Positions 51,273 through 59,694 of a DNA stretch of 64,000 bases are shown in pieces. Position numbers and translations under genes: made by a program. How positions within the stretch are numbered: the first letter of the stretch is position 1; each line of letters opens with the position of its first letter. Below the pieces are notes generated by a model, which saw only the letters and a program-made list of their open reading frames with translations, was not told where the DNA came from and made no database searches. This stretch comes from SZUA-430 sp040080835 (lineage in GTDB: Bacteria; Pseudomonadota; Alphaproteobacteria; Micropepsales; Micropepsaceae), in assembly GCA_040080835.1 (NCBI GenBank), contig JBEBHP010000001.1:1-64000 (forward strand), given 5' to 3'.

Positions 51273-51748
51273 ATGAAAGTCCAGGGATCGAACGCGATTT
51301 TGTCAAAGCGGCAGTTGCTGCTCTTGGCAACGGTAGCAGCCATCACGCCTGCATTGGCCGCAAGCAAGTCACAAATCTCGATACTGGTGTTCAAGGATCC
51401 GAGTTGCGGCTGCTGTTCAGGCTGGGTAGAAAAACTTGGGCAAGCAGGCTTCCGTACAACAATCTCCGAAACGGCCGACATGGCCAGTGTGAAGTCCAGG
51501 TACAAAATTCCGGATGACCTTTCTTCGTGTCATACCGGCATTGTTCACGGCTTGGTTGTAGAAGGACACGTACCTCCTCAGACATCAGGAGGTTTCTATC
51601 ATTGAACCGCAAGTCACTTGGCATCGCAGTTCCGGGAATGCCCGCCAACTCACCAGGAATGGAACTCCCCGGAAGCCCCAACGAGCCATATACCGTATGG
51701 GAATTTTTTGCCGATGGCACACGTCGGCCGTTCGCAAAACACAGCTGA
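51273..51748 (+). pseudogene. DUF411 copper-related protein, frameshifted
   Basis: The first frame gives a signal region (MKVQGSNAILSKRQLLLL) and the DUF411 start ILVFKDPSCGCCSGWVEKLG, with YKIPDDLSSCHTGIVHGLVV and GHVPPQ. One base (probably a G) is missing at about 51580, and the family sequence resumes in another frame as DIRRFLSLNRKSLGIAVPGM, PANSPGMELPGSP and YTVWEFFADG. The CGCC and CHT cysteines are intact. DUF411 proteins are periplasmic and occur in copper operons. As written the C-terminal third is lost. Confidence 0.82.
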
Positions 51749-51754
51749 CCTGCT

Positions 51755-54109
51755 TTACAGTCGCAGCCCTCGAAGGCGCAGCGCATTCGAAATGACGCTG
51801 ACTGAACTCAGGGACATCGCGGCAGCAGCAATGCCCGGGCTTAGCAGTACGCCGAACAAGGGGTAAAAAACGCCCGCGGCGGCAAACACGCCGACGGCAT
51901 TGTAGATGAAGGCAAAAAACAGATTCTGCCTGATATTTGTCATGACCGCGTGAGACAAGCGTTGCGCCTTTGCGATGCCCGCAAGATCTCCCTTGAGCAG
52001 GGTCACGCCAGCACTTTCAATCGCGACATCAGTGCCAGTGCCCATGGCAATGCCAACGTCGGCCGCGGCGAGCGATGGCGCGTCATTCACGCCGTCACCA
52101 GCCATCGCGACAACCCTGCCCTCTGACTTCAGCCGCTGCACATGCTGCAGTTTCTCACCCGGTGAAACATCAGCCACCACGTCTTCAATACCCAATTGGC
52201 GAGCCACGGCATCCGCGGTGGTCTTGTTGTCGCCCGTGAGCATGACCACGCGAACACCCGCCGCCTGAAGGGCCACAACGGCAATTTTCGCTGATGCCTT
52301 CACCGGGTCTGACACACTGATCAATCCGCTGCACTGTCCATCGACTGCAACAAAGAGAGAAGTTGCTCCCTGGATTCGAAACAGCTGCGCACGCGCCTCT
52401 GCTGCGCCAGAAACGACACCGAATGAAAGCATCAGCTTCGCGTTGCCAACGGCAATACGCCTCTCCTCGACAACCCCTGTAACCCCTTGACCCGTCACAT
52501 CTTCGAAAGACGTGACTTGTGGAATGGACGAACCGCGCTCCTTCGCAGCACGCACGATTGCCGCGCCAAGCGGATGCTCACTGGCTTGCTCAAGCGCCGC
52601 AACGAAGCGCAGCAGGTCGTCTGAACTCAACGCCCCGTACACTTCCACTGCCCCGACAGTCGGTTTGCCTTCCGTCAGCGTGCCGGTCTTGTCGACCACC
52701 AGCGTGTTCACCTGCTCCAGTCGCTCAAGCGCTCCGGCGTCCTTGATAAGCACCCCTGACTGCGCGCCCCGACCGATACCCACCATCACGGACATGGGCG
52801 TCGCAAGTCCAAGCGCGCACGGACAGGCGATGATCAAGACCGCAACTGAAACGACAAGCGCATAACTCAAACGGGGTTCAGGCCCCCAGATCATCCAGGC
52901 AACGAATGAGAGAGCCGACACCGCGATGACGGCAGGCACAAACCAGCCCGAGACTTTGTCAGCAAGGCGCTGGATCGGCGCGCGACTGCGTTGCGCCCGT
53001 GCAACCATGTCCACAATGCGGGACAGGACCGTGTCGGCACCAACGCTGCGTGCTTCCATCACAAAACTGTTCGACTGATTGATTGAACCGCCAACAACCT
53101 TGTCGCCAATCAGCTTGCTGACCGGCATAGGCTCGCCCGTAAGCATGGATTCGTCGACATTTCCCCGACCTTCCAGGATCGAGCCATCCACCGGCACACG
53201 CTCTCCAGGCCGTACGCGAAGCCGATCACCCGGAATGATGCGTTCTACAGCCACCAATTCGTCCGATCCATCCCTCAAAACCCGCAGCGCCTCCTTTGGT
53301 GCAAGGTTCAGCAGTGCGCGTATTGCACCGCTCGTGCTTTGCCGGGCGCGCAGTTCAAGAACTTGTCCGAGAAGAACCAGCACAACAATAACCGCCGCCG
53401 CTTCATAGTAGACCTCAACAGAGCCATCCATCATCTGCAGAGCGACCGGAAACCAGCTCGGGAGCATGGTCGCAACAAGGCTGTATATCGATGACACAAG
53501 CGTACCCATCGCAATCAGCGTGAACATGTTCAGGCTCCGGTTGCGCAGCGAATTCCAGCCTCGCACGAAGAATGGCAAGCCACACCAAACCACAATCGGA
53601 GCGGAAAAGATGAGCTGCAGCCATTGAGATGTTCGAGCGGAAAGATCATGCAGACGAACAAGACTCATACCTTCTCCACCCATCGAGAGTACAAGCACTG
53701 GCAGCAACAACAGGGCGCCAACAATGAGCCGACGGGTCATGTCCGCCAGTTCGGGATCTTCTCCGGTCGCCGCCAGCGAAACATCCTCCGGTTCCAGAGC
53801 CATCCCGCACTTCGGACAACTTCCCGGTCCGATCTGGCGGATTTCGGGATGCATGGGACATGTGTAAAACGCATTTCGCTCGGCGGCCGTCAGCTCCGGC
53901 TTGCGTTGCTCAGACACCAGGTACATCCGGGGATTCGCTTCAAACTTCTCGCGGCACTTTGCGGCACAGAAATAGATCGTCCGCCCCTCGTGCTGCGTCT
54001 TGTGCGGCGTCTTGTGCGGATCAACCATCATGTTGCAGACCGGATCGCGTTCGGTTTTGAGCGATTGCTGTCGCACATCATGGGACTGCGCGTTCTGTTG
54101 CTTGCTCAT
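51755..54109 (-). CDS. Copper-translocating P1B-type ATPase with YHS domain
   Basis: 784 residues from the ATG at 54109. A YHS domain at about 21-64 (DPVCNMMV, YFCAAKCREKFEANP) and a Zn-ribbon-like metal domain at about 82-107 (YTCPMHPEI..., CPKCGMALEP) replace the usual HMA domains. The pump core has LTGEPMPV, the ion-site motif ACPCALGLATP in TM6, the phosphorylated Asp in VDKTGTLTEGKP, SEHPLG and GDGVNDAPSL. It exports Cu(I) from the cytoplasm using ATP. An upstream in-frame extension to 54256 runs over the CsoR site and csoR and is rejected. It is divergent from csoR. Confidence 0.92.
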   Translation of the reverse strand: MSKQQNAQSHDVRQQSLKTERDPVCNMMVDPHKTPHKTQHEGRTIYFCAAKCREKFEANPRMYLVSEQRKPELTAAERNAFYTCPMHPEIRQIGPGSCPKCGMALEPEDVSLAATGEDPELADMTRRLIVGALLLLPVLVLSMGGEGMSLVRLHDLSARTSQWLQLIFSAPIVVWCGLPFFVRGWNSLRNRSLNMFTLIAMGTLVSSIYSLVATMLPSWFPVALQMMDGSVEVYYEAAAVIVVLVLLGQVLELRARQSTSGAIRALLNLAPKEALRVLRDGSDELVAVERIIPGDRLRVRPGERVPVDGSILEGRGNVDESMLTGEPMPVSKLIGDKVVGGSINQSNSFVMEARSVGADTVLSRIVDMVARAQRSRAPIQRLADKVSGWFVPAVIAVSALSFVAWMIWGPEPRLSYALVVSVAVLIIACPCALGLATPMSVMVGIGRGAQSGVLIKDAGALERLEQVNTLVVDKTGTLTEGKPTVGAVEVYGALSSDDLLRFVAALEQASEHPLGAAIVRAAKERGSSIPQVTSFEDVTGQGVTGVVEERRIAVGNAKLMLSFGVVSGAAEARAQLFRIQGATSLFVAVDGQCSGLISVSDPVKASAKIAVVALQAAGVRVVMLTGDNKTTADAVARQLGIEDVVADVSPGEKLQHVQRLKSEGRVVAMAGDGVNDAPSLAAADVGIAMGTGTDVAIESAGVTLLKGDLAGIAKAQRLSHAVMTNIRQNLFFAFIYNAVGVFAAAGVFYPLFGVLLSPGIAAAAMSLSSVSVISNALRLRGLRL

Positions 54110-54158
54110 TTCCAAAAACCGCCAACGTGATGGTGAACCGAAATGCCCCTTGCACAGA

Positions 54159-54177
54159 TATACCCCAGGGGGGTATA
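54159..54177. promoter_or_regulatory. CsoR-type operator between ATPase and csoR
   Basis: TATACCCCAGGGGGGTATA lies in the 76-base gap between the divergent copper ATPase and csoR, nine bases before csoR. It is nearly identical to the copA site and should control both genes. Confidence 0.85.
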
Positions 54178-54185
54178 AATCAATC

Positions 54186-54464
54186 ATGCAGGTGGAAACG
54201 AAAAAAGCATGCACCCGCCGCCTCGGCCGCATCGAAGGCCAGGTCCGCGGCATCACCGGAATGATTGAGACAGATCGCTATTGCATTGACGTCATAAATC
54301 AATTGCAAGCGATCATGGTGGCTCTTCGAAATGTGGAGCAGGAGATCCTGAAGGATCACCTGTCTCACTGCGTCGAGCACGCGATCCAGTCTGGTAACAA
54401 GAAAGACCAGCGGCAGAAGATCGAAGAACTGGTTGCCACTCTCTCTCGCACCCGCGGAAAATAA
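54186..54464 (+). CDS. csoR: CsoR copper-sensing repressor
   Basis: 92 residues, all helical, of the CsoR/RcnR family: TRRLGRIEGQVRGITGMIE (DNA-contact helix 1), DRYCIDVINQLQAIMVALRN and EQEILKDHLSHCVEHAIQSG. The Cu(I) triad is complete as Cys33, His58 and Cys62, with the family spacing H-x3-C. Apo-CsoR binds the nearby G/C palindromes; Cu(I) releases it. It starts nine bases after its operator. Confidence 0.92.
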   Translation: MQVETKKACTRRLGRIEGQVRGITGMIETDRYCIDVINQLQAIMVALRNVEQEILKDHLSHCVEHAIQSGNKKDQRQKIEELVATLSRTRGK

Positions 54465-54478
54465 TCCACAAGAGCCTA

Positions 54479-54492
54479 TTGATCGGGATCAA
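54479..54492. promoter_or_regulatory. FNR/FixK box before the iron-uptake genes
   Basis: TTGAT-CGGG-ATCAA is a perfect match to the FNR/FixK half sites with a four-base spacer. It lies 94 bases before the cupredoxin start. Binding would switch the operon on, or off, at low oxygen. Confidence 0.65.
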
Positions 54493-54529
54493 AGCGCTTC
54501 CGCGAACTCCGTGCTTACTGCGACCAACT

Positions 54530-54552
54530 CGCAACTTGACGTACTAGTTGCG
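54530..54552. promoter_or_regulatory. Long inverted repeat before the iron-uptake genes
   Basis: CGCAACT-N9-AGTTGCG, perfect 7-bp arms, 33 bases before the ATG at 54586. The position fits an operator for an iron regulator such as an Irr-, RirA- or Fur-type protein, but the binder is not identified. Confidence 0.5.
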
Positions 54553-54585
54553 ACTGCGTATCAATAGCAAAATAGGAGTTCGAAA

Positions 54586-54918
54586 GTGAAATTGGCCCTT
54601 TTTTCCCTTTTTGCGTTGTCCTTGCTGTTGCCCAGCCCCGCTTGGGCAGCAGAAACACCGTCATTCGACATCGTCATCAAGGACCACAAATTCCAGCCAG
54701 CAACCCTTGAAATTCCAGCCAACACAAAAGTGAAGCTCGTGGTGAAAAACCAGGACGCTACACCGGAAGAGTTTGAATCGTACGAACTCAACCGGGAAAA
54801 AGTCATTCCGGGAAATTCGCAGGCGATCATTTTTGTAGGTCCACTCGAACCTGGAACCTACCCATTCTTCGGCGAATTCAATCAGAAAACCGCCCAGGGA
54901 AAAATTGTAGTCAGGTAA
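54586..54918 (+). CDS. Periplasmic cupredoxin-domain protein of the FTR1 system
   Basis: 110 residues with a signal peptide (MKLALFSLFALSLLLPSPAW, cleavage near WAAE). The mature part is one cupredoxin fold, DIVIKDHKFQPATLEIPANT and PGTYPFFGEFNQKTAQGKIV, without the Cys of a type 1 copper site. Such domains (EfeO cup-type or Cyoc-like) supply or oxidise iron for FTR1 permeases. It is followed after 26 bases by the FTR1 gene. Confidence 0.85.
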   Translation: MKLALFSLFALSLLLPSPAWAAETPSFDIVIKDHKFQPATLEIPANTKVKLVVKNQDATPEEFESYELNREKVIPGNSQAIIFVGPLEPGTYPFFGEFNQKTAQGKIVVR

Positions 54919-54944
54919 GTGCCCTTTGGGGTGGAGATGGTTTC

Positions 54945-56519
54945 ATGTTTGCAGCAACAATTATCGTCTTCCGCGAAGTTCTGGAAGCAGCACTCATTCT
55001 CTCTATCGTGGCCGCCGCCACGAAAAACATAGCAGGGCGAACCCTCTGGCTCCTGTGTGGGGTGGTTGGAGGAACTGTCGGCTCGCTCGTTGTTGCAGCT
55101 TTCGCAAATGAAATCGCGGAAGCGCTGGATGGGGTCGGACAGGAACTTTTCAATGCATCAGTCCTTGGTGTCGCAGTCCTGATGCTTGGCTGGCACAACA
55201 TCTGGATGCAACGACACGGCCGGGAACTGGCGGTCGAGATGAACAGAGTCGGCTCGGATGTTTCATCTGGGCACAAATCATTGATGGCAGTAACTGTTGC
55301 GGTTGCGCTTGCCGTGTTGCGCGAAGGTTCGGAAGTTGTGCTTTTCCTCTATGGAATTGCAAGCGGCGGCGCGTCTGCAACCGATCTCGCGCTTGGAAGC
55401 GCGCTCGGACTTGCAACAGGAGGAGCTGCAGGCTGGGCGCTTTATGCAGGATTGCTGAGCATCCCGATGCGACATCTGTTCGCAACAACGAGCTGGCTGA
55501 TCCTGTTCCTCGCAGCAGGAATGTCTGCAACGGCCGCGAAGTTCTTGACACAGGCCGACATGCTTCCAGCGCTTGGCAACAATGTCTGGGACACCTCTGC
55601 ATGGCTCGCGGAAGACACTGTCCTCGGAGAAATCTTGCATGTCATGGTCGGTTATGTTGCGCGACCATCTGGAATCCAGCTGCTGTTCTACACATCGACT
55701 ATCGCAATTATTGGAGGACTTATGTTCGCGCTGCATCCACGCCGTACAAGTAATGCAAAGCCAGCAGGAGTAGCTGTGGCACTGGTGCTTGTCGCCGCAA
55801 TGGTCGGCGTCAACACGCCGGAAGCTAAGGCAGGATTCAAGGTCTACACACCTTACGTCGACTATCACGAGCTTGAGATCGAGTATCGCCCGTCTGTCAC
55901 GATTGACGGAGATGCAACGAAGGACAATGGTCAAACCCAGCTGCTGGGGATCGGCTACGGCGTGAACCAATGGTGGTTCACCGAGGTTTACGCCGAATGG
56001 GAGCGCGAACCTGGCGCAGGTGAATCCACCTCGTTTGAATCTTTCGAGTGGGAAAACCGCTTTCAACTGACCAATCCGGGTGAAAATTGGGCCGACGCAG
56101 GTTTGCTTGTCGAGTTCGAGCGGACAGACTCCGGAAGCTCCCCGGACAAGCTCGAAGTCGGACTGCTGCTGGCCAAGGATTTTGGCAAGTTCGGCGCCGC
56201 CTGGAACCTGGTTGTCGAACGTGAAGTGGGCACAAACGCCAGCGATGACATCGCATTGGCTCAGGCCTTTCAGCTGAAGTACCGTGCCGATCCGGCATTC
56301 GAGCCAGGAATTGAATTTTACAATGAGTTTGGCGCCATTGATGACATGCCTGACTTCGATCAGCAGGAACACTTCGTCGGCCCGGTTGCCGAAGGAAAAT
56401 TCCTGCTCGACGACAAGGGCACGAAGCTCAAATACAACGTCTGCTACCTGTTCGGATTGACTGACGGGGCCCCCGATGGCGTAGCCAAAGCGGTCATTGA
56501 ACTCGAGTTTCCTCTTTAG
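54945..56519 (+). CDS. FTR1 iron permease fused to a secreted beta-rich domain
   Basis: 524 residues. Residues 1-265 are a seven-helix FTR1 permease with the iron motifs REVLE (10-14) and REGSE (126-130). Then MFALHPRRTSNAKPAG and VALVLVAAMVGVNTPEAKA (260-296) looks like a complete signal peptide with an AKA cleavage site, and residues 297-524 form a beta-rich part (YTPYVDYHELEIEYRP, GIGYGVNQWWFTEVYAEWER, KLKYNVCYLFGL) ending ELEFPL, like a small outer-membrane barrel. Normal FTR1 proteins have about 280 residues. It may be one fused protein, or ATG 55722 may start a separate product. The 3' end overlaps the convergent ABC gene by four bases. Confidence 0.8.
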   Translation: MFAATIIVFREVLEAALILSIVAAATKNIAGRTLWLLCGVVGGTVGSLVVAAFANEIAEALDGVGQELFNASVLGVAVLMLGWHNIWMQRHGRELAVEMNRVGSDVSSGHKSLMAVTVAVALAVLREGSEVVLFLYGIASGGASATDLALGSALGLATGGAAGWALYAGLLSIPMRHLFATTSWLILFLAAGMSATAAKFLTQADMLPALGNNVWDTSAWLAEDTVLGEILHVMVGYVARPSGIQLLFYTSTIAIIGGLMFALHPRRTSNAKPAGVAVALVLVAAMVGVNTPEAKAGFKVYTPYVDYHELEIEYRPSVTIDGDATKDNGQTQLLGIGYGVNQWWFTEVYAEWEREPGAGESTSFESFEWENRFQLTNPGENWADAGLLVEFERTDSGSSPDKLEVGLLLAKDFGKFGAAWNLVVEREVGTNASDDIALAQAFQLKYRADPAFEPGIEFYNEFGAIDDMPDFDQQEHFVGPVAEGKFLLDDKGTKLKYNVCYLFGLTDGAPDGVAKAVIELEFPL

Positions 56520-58432
56520 GGTTGTTGGACTTTCGTTGAGGCCTGGGGCTGCACGCGTGCAGCCTCGGGATTGGTGGCAGGATCGGATTCGGCTTCCTTC
56601 AACCGCTCCCTGGCCGCAGCAGCTTCACGCTGACGGTTCCACATCGCTGCATACGCACCATTGCGCGCCAGCAGGTCGGAATGCCGGCCCCGTTCCACGA
56701 TTTGCCCCTGATCCAGAACAAGTATCTCGTCTGCATCCACGACCGTCGACAGGCGGTGCGCGATTACCAGTGTCGTCCGGTTGCGCGAAACTTCCCGCAA
56801 CGCTGACTGAATTTCCCTCTCTGTATGAGTGTCCAGTGCCGATGTCGCTTCGTCCAGCAACAGGATCGGAGGGTTTTTCAGGATCGTTCGGGCAATCGCA
56901 ACACGCTGCTTCTCACCACCAGACAGCTTCAGGCCACGCTCGCCAACCATCGACTTGAACCCATCCGGCAGTTGACGAATAAACGGTTCGATTTGGGCGA
57001 GCCTGGCTGCTTCCTCGATTTCCTCATCCGACGCCGAGATGCGGCCATACTTGATGTTGTACCGGATGGTATCGTTGAACAGCACTGTATCTTGCGGAAC
57101 GATACCGATGGCAGCGCGCACTGAATCCTGGCGGACATCACGAATGTCCTGACCGTCGATCAGCACCCTGCCGGACTGAATTTCATAAAAACGATACAGA
57201 ATGCGCGAGATGGTGGATTTTCCAGCCCCCGACGGACCGACGATGGCCAGGGTCTTGCCCGCTGGAACTGTAAAGCTGACGCCCTTGAGGATAATCCGTT
57301 CCGGATCATAGGCGAAGACAACATTCTCAAAACGGACCTCACCACCATTGATCTGCAATTCAGGCGCATCCGGCTTGTCCTTCACTTCCGGCGGCACGTT
57401 CAGCACATCGAACATTTTTTCCATGTCGATGAGAGCCTGGTTGATTTCGCGGTACACCGTGCCAAGCAGGTTCAACGGTACATAGAGTTGCGTCAGAAAC
57501 CCGTTCACGACCACAAGTCCACCGATCGTCATCATATTCTGCGAAATCTGGTAAGCAGCAAGGCTCATCACGGCTACCAGACCGGTTGTGATAATTGCAG
57601 CCTGGCCCGCATTCAGGAATGACAGTGACATCTGCGATTTTTCGGACGCATCCGCATACCTGACCATTGCCTGATCGTACCGGCTGGCTTCGTGCGGTTC
57701 ATTGTTGAAGTATTTGACCGTTTCGTAGTTCAGCAGGCTGTCGACCGCCTTGGTGTTGGCTTCGGTATCGCTGTCATTCATGCTCCGGCGAATTTCCGTG
57801 CGCCAGGAAGTTACCTTGATCGTGAAGTATCCATACACGACCACCGTAACCACGGTGATGGCAACATAGCCCCAGTGATAGACCCAGAACAGGTACGCAC
57901 AGACCAGCACCAGCTCCAGAATGGTTGGTGCGATTGAAAAGAGAACATAAAACAGCAATACGTCGATACCCTTCGTTCCGCGCTCAATCACACGCGTCAG
58001 ACCGCCAGTCTTGCGTTCAAGGTGAAACCGAAGCGACAGCGCATGAATATGACGGAACGTCCGCCCGGCGACCGTTCGCACTGCATTGTAGACAGCCTTC
58101 GCAGCAATCGCGTCACGCAACTGCGCAAACGCTTGCATCAAAATACGCGCGACCCCGTATGAAACAATGAAAGCGATCGCAACACCCACCGCCTGCAAGG
58201 GCTTTCCGTTGCCACCGAGGGCGTCAACTGCTGATCCGTAGAACAGTGGAAAGGCAAGCGTGGCGACCTTGGCAAGCACCAGCGCGATCATTGCGACCAC
58301 GATGCGGGCCTTGAGATCGAACCTGCCATCGGGCCACAAATACGGAACGATGGCCTTGACGGTTGCAATGCGGCTCAAGCCCTTTTGGGCGTCGCCAGCG
58401 GTGACAGTTGATCTTCCAGGTGAGGGAGGCAT
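56516..58432 (-). CDS. Atm1/MsbA-like ABC exporter
   Basis: About 638 residues from the ATG at 58432 (a GTG nine codons upstream is possible). Six TMs (about 20-330) are followed by a nucleotide-binding domain with Walker A GPSGAGKST, signature LSGGEKQR, Walker B ILLLDEAT and the switch His in IAHRLSTV. FHLERKTGGLTRVIERGTKG and the DTEANTKAVDSLLNYETVKY stretch are typical of Atm1/HMT1 exporters, which handle glutathione persulfide or metal-thiol complexes. In this setting a link to iron or metal-thiol export is plausible. The C-terminal 25 residues are polar. It is read toward the FTR1 gene. Confidence 0.88.
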   Translation of the reverse strand: MPPSPGRSTVTAGDAQKGLSRIATVKAIVPYLWPDGRFDLKARIVVAMIALVLAKVATLAFPLFYGSAVDALGGNGKPLQAVGVAIAFIVSYGVARILMQAFAQLRDAIAAKAVYNAVRTVAGRTFRHIHALSLRFHLERKTGGLTRVIERGTKGIDVLLFYVLFSIAPTILELVLVCAYLFWVYHWGYVAITVVTVVVYGYFTIKVTSWRTEIRRSMNDSDTEANTKAVDSLLNYETVKYFNNEPHEASRYDQAMVRYADASEKSQMSLSFLNAGQAAIITTGLVAVMSLAAYQISQNMMTIGGLVVVNGFLTQLYVPLNLLGTVYREINQALIDMEKMFDVLNVPPEVKDKPDAPELQINGGEVRFENVVFAYDPERIILKGVSFTVPAGKTLAIVGPSGAGKSTISRILYRFYEIQSGRVLIDGQDIRDVRQDSVRAAIGIVPQDTVLFNDTIRYNIKYGRISASDEEIEEAARLAQIEPFIRQLPDGFKSMVGERGLKLSGGEKQRVAIARTILKNPPILLLDEATSALDTHTEREIQSALREVSRNRTTLVIAHRLSTVVDADEILVLDQGQIVERGRHSDLLARNGAYAAMWNRQREAAAARERLKEAESDPATNPEAARVQPQASTKVQQP

Positions 58433-58434
58433 GT

Positions 58435-58454
58435 GGGATGCCTTAAGGCATCCC
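58435..58454. promoter_or_regulatory. Perfect 20-bp palindrome at the ABC exporter start
   Basis: GGGATGCCTTAAGGCATCCC is a perfect palindrome two bases upstream of the chosen start codon. The transcript would form an 8-bp hairpin with the AAGG ribosome site in or beside the loop, so it could hide that site; as DNA it is also a good operator shape. Confidence 0.6.
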
Positions 58455-58491
58455 TGCACTCAATTCCACAAAAACCGCTGATGCGGCGGCT

Positions 58492-59601
58492 CTAGCCGGG
58501 AAGATAAAGCCTGCGGCCGTGATAGATGAGATCCGGGTTTCCAATACTGTGCCTGTTGGCCCTTAAGATACGCTTCCACTTGCGACCATCGCCATAGTGG
58601 CGCTTGGCAAGGCGCCACAAGCTGTCTCCCCGGCGAATCTTGACATACCGGCCCGAAACTTTGGGAGCGCTTGCATTGCCAGGCGTGGTGGGCACCGCCT
58701 CTGCAGAAGCGCTGGGCTTGGCCGGTTCCGGGGCTGCCACCTTCGTGGCCACAAGGCTGAGGTTGAGATCTGCACTGTCCATCTGCTTCCCGTCCGCATT
58801 CAGCAATACAATGCGCACAGCCGAAACATTGACCGCCGTTTCATTCTTGACTGTAAGGCCCCACGTCCCATCGGATGCGACCTTCGTCGACACCACCAGC
58901 TTGTTGTTCACCTGCAGTTGGATTGTTGCACCAGCATCAGCTTTCCCGTTGATCGTGGCAGAACCCTTTCCGTCCGGGACCGCACGCTCAATCACGATTC
59001 CTACGTCTGGCTCTACCTTTGCTGCCTCGGCGCCTTCGTCCGGTTTGGGTTCAGATGCCATCAACGTGATGCGCGGCAAGCCACCCGCGCTCGCAGGCGG
59101 ACTGACGAGCGCCTTCTGGGGCCCGGTGACGGGTTCTGCTGACGCGCGCTTTGCAACAACTGCAAGCGCAAATTCTTCACGAACTGCGGGGACCTTGAAT
59201 TCGACTGTCCAGTTTCCGGTCTTGTCAGCACGCCCTGTACCAAGCGGCTTGCCGTCACGTGTGACCGACACTTCATCGCCTGGCGAAGCCGTCCCCGTGA
59301 ATGAGGCTCGACCTCGGTGATCAACGCCGACGGTCGAGAATGCCGGTGACGCGCCCGCCACAGAACCACTCATGACCTCCTGTGCAGTGGCAGCACCCGT
59401 CTTCTGTTCAGTTGCTGCAATCGCGGTCGTTGCGGCATCGGATTTGCCGGGTGCAGGAGTTTCGGTTGCCTCGCCAAGGGGCACCGTTGCCCTGGCATCC
59501 GCGTCCAGCCCTCTTGCAGCCCCTGTGGGCTTCCGGGTCAGACCGAAGATCACGGCAGAGATCAAAAACATGAGTGCCAGAATCACTATGACGCGCGCCA
59601 T
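58492..59601 (-). CDS. LysM-domain envelope protein
   Basis: 369 residues from the ATG at 59601 (MARVIVILALMFLISAVIFG). One membrane anchor is followed by an Ala/Thr-rich linker, Ig-like or BON-like stretches (GRASFTGTASPGDEVSVTRD, GSATINGKADAGATIQLQVN), and a C-terminal LysM domain, YVKIRRGDSLWRLAKRHYGD...NPDLIYHGRRLYLPG. LysM binds peptidoglycan, so it should sit at the cell wall. The function beyond binding is unknown. Confidence 0.88.
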   Translation of the reverse strand: MARVIVILALMFLISAVIFGLTRKPTGAARGLDADARATVPLGEATETPAPGKSDAATTAIAATEQKTGAATAQEVMSGSVAGASPAFSTVGVDHRGRASFTGTASPGDEVSVTRDGKPLGTGRADKTGNWTVEFKVPAVREEFALAVVAKRASAEPVTGPQKALVSPPASAGGLPRITLMASEPKPDEGAEAAKVEPDVGIVIERAVPDGKGSATINGKADAGATIQLQVNNKLVVSTKVASDGTWGLTVKNETAVNVSAVRIVLLNADGKQMDSADLNLSLVATKVAAPEPAKPSASAEAVPTTPGNASAPKVSGRYVKIRRGDSLWRLAKRHYGDGRKWKRILRANRHSIGNPDLIYHGRRLYLPG

Positions 59602-59694
59602 GCCTTCCAAATATTCCTATTTTGATCAGGCCGCACTCTAGTCTTCGCTCGTTGAGCGGCAAATGTGCGAAACAGCCTTTCAACAGCTTATTGG

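Noticed and set aside
54110..54256. N-terminal extension of the copper ATPase
   Set aside because: It would cover the CsoR operator and the csoR start; the ATG at 54109 directly precedes the YHS domain.
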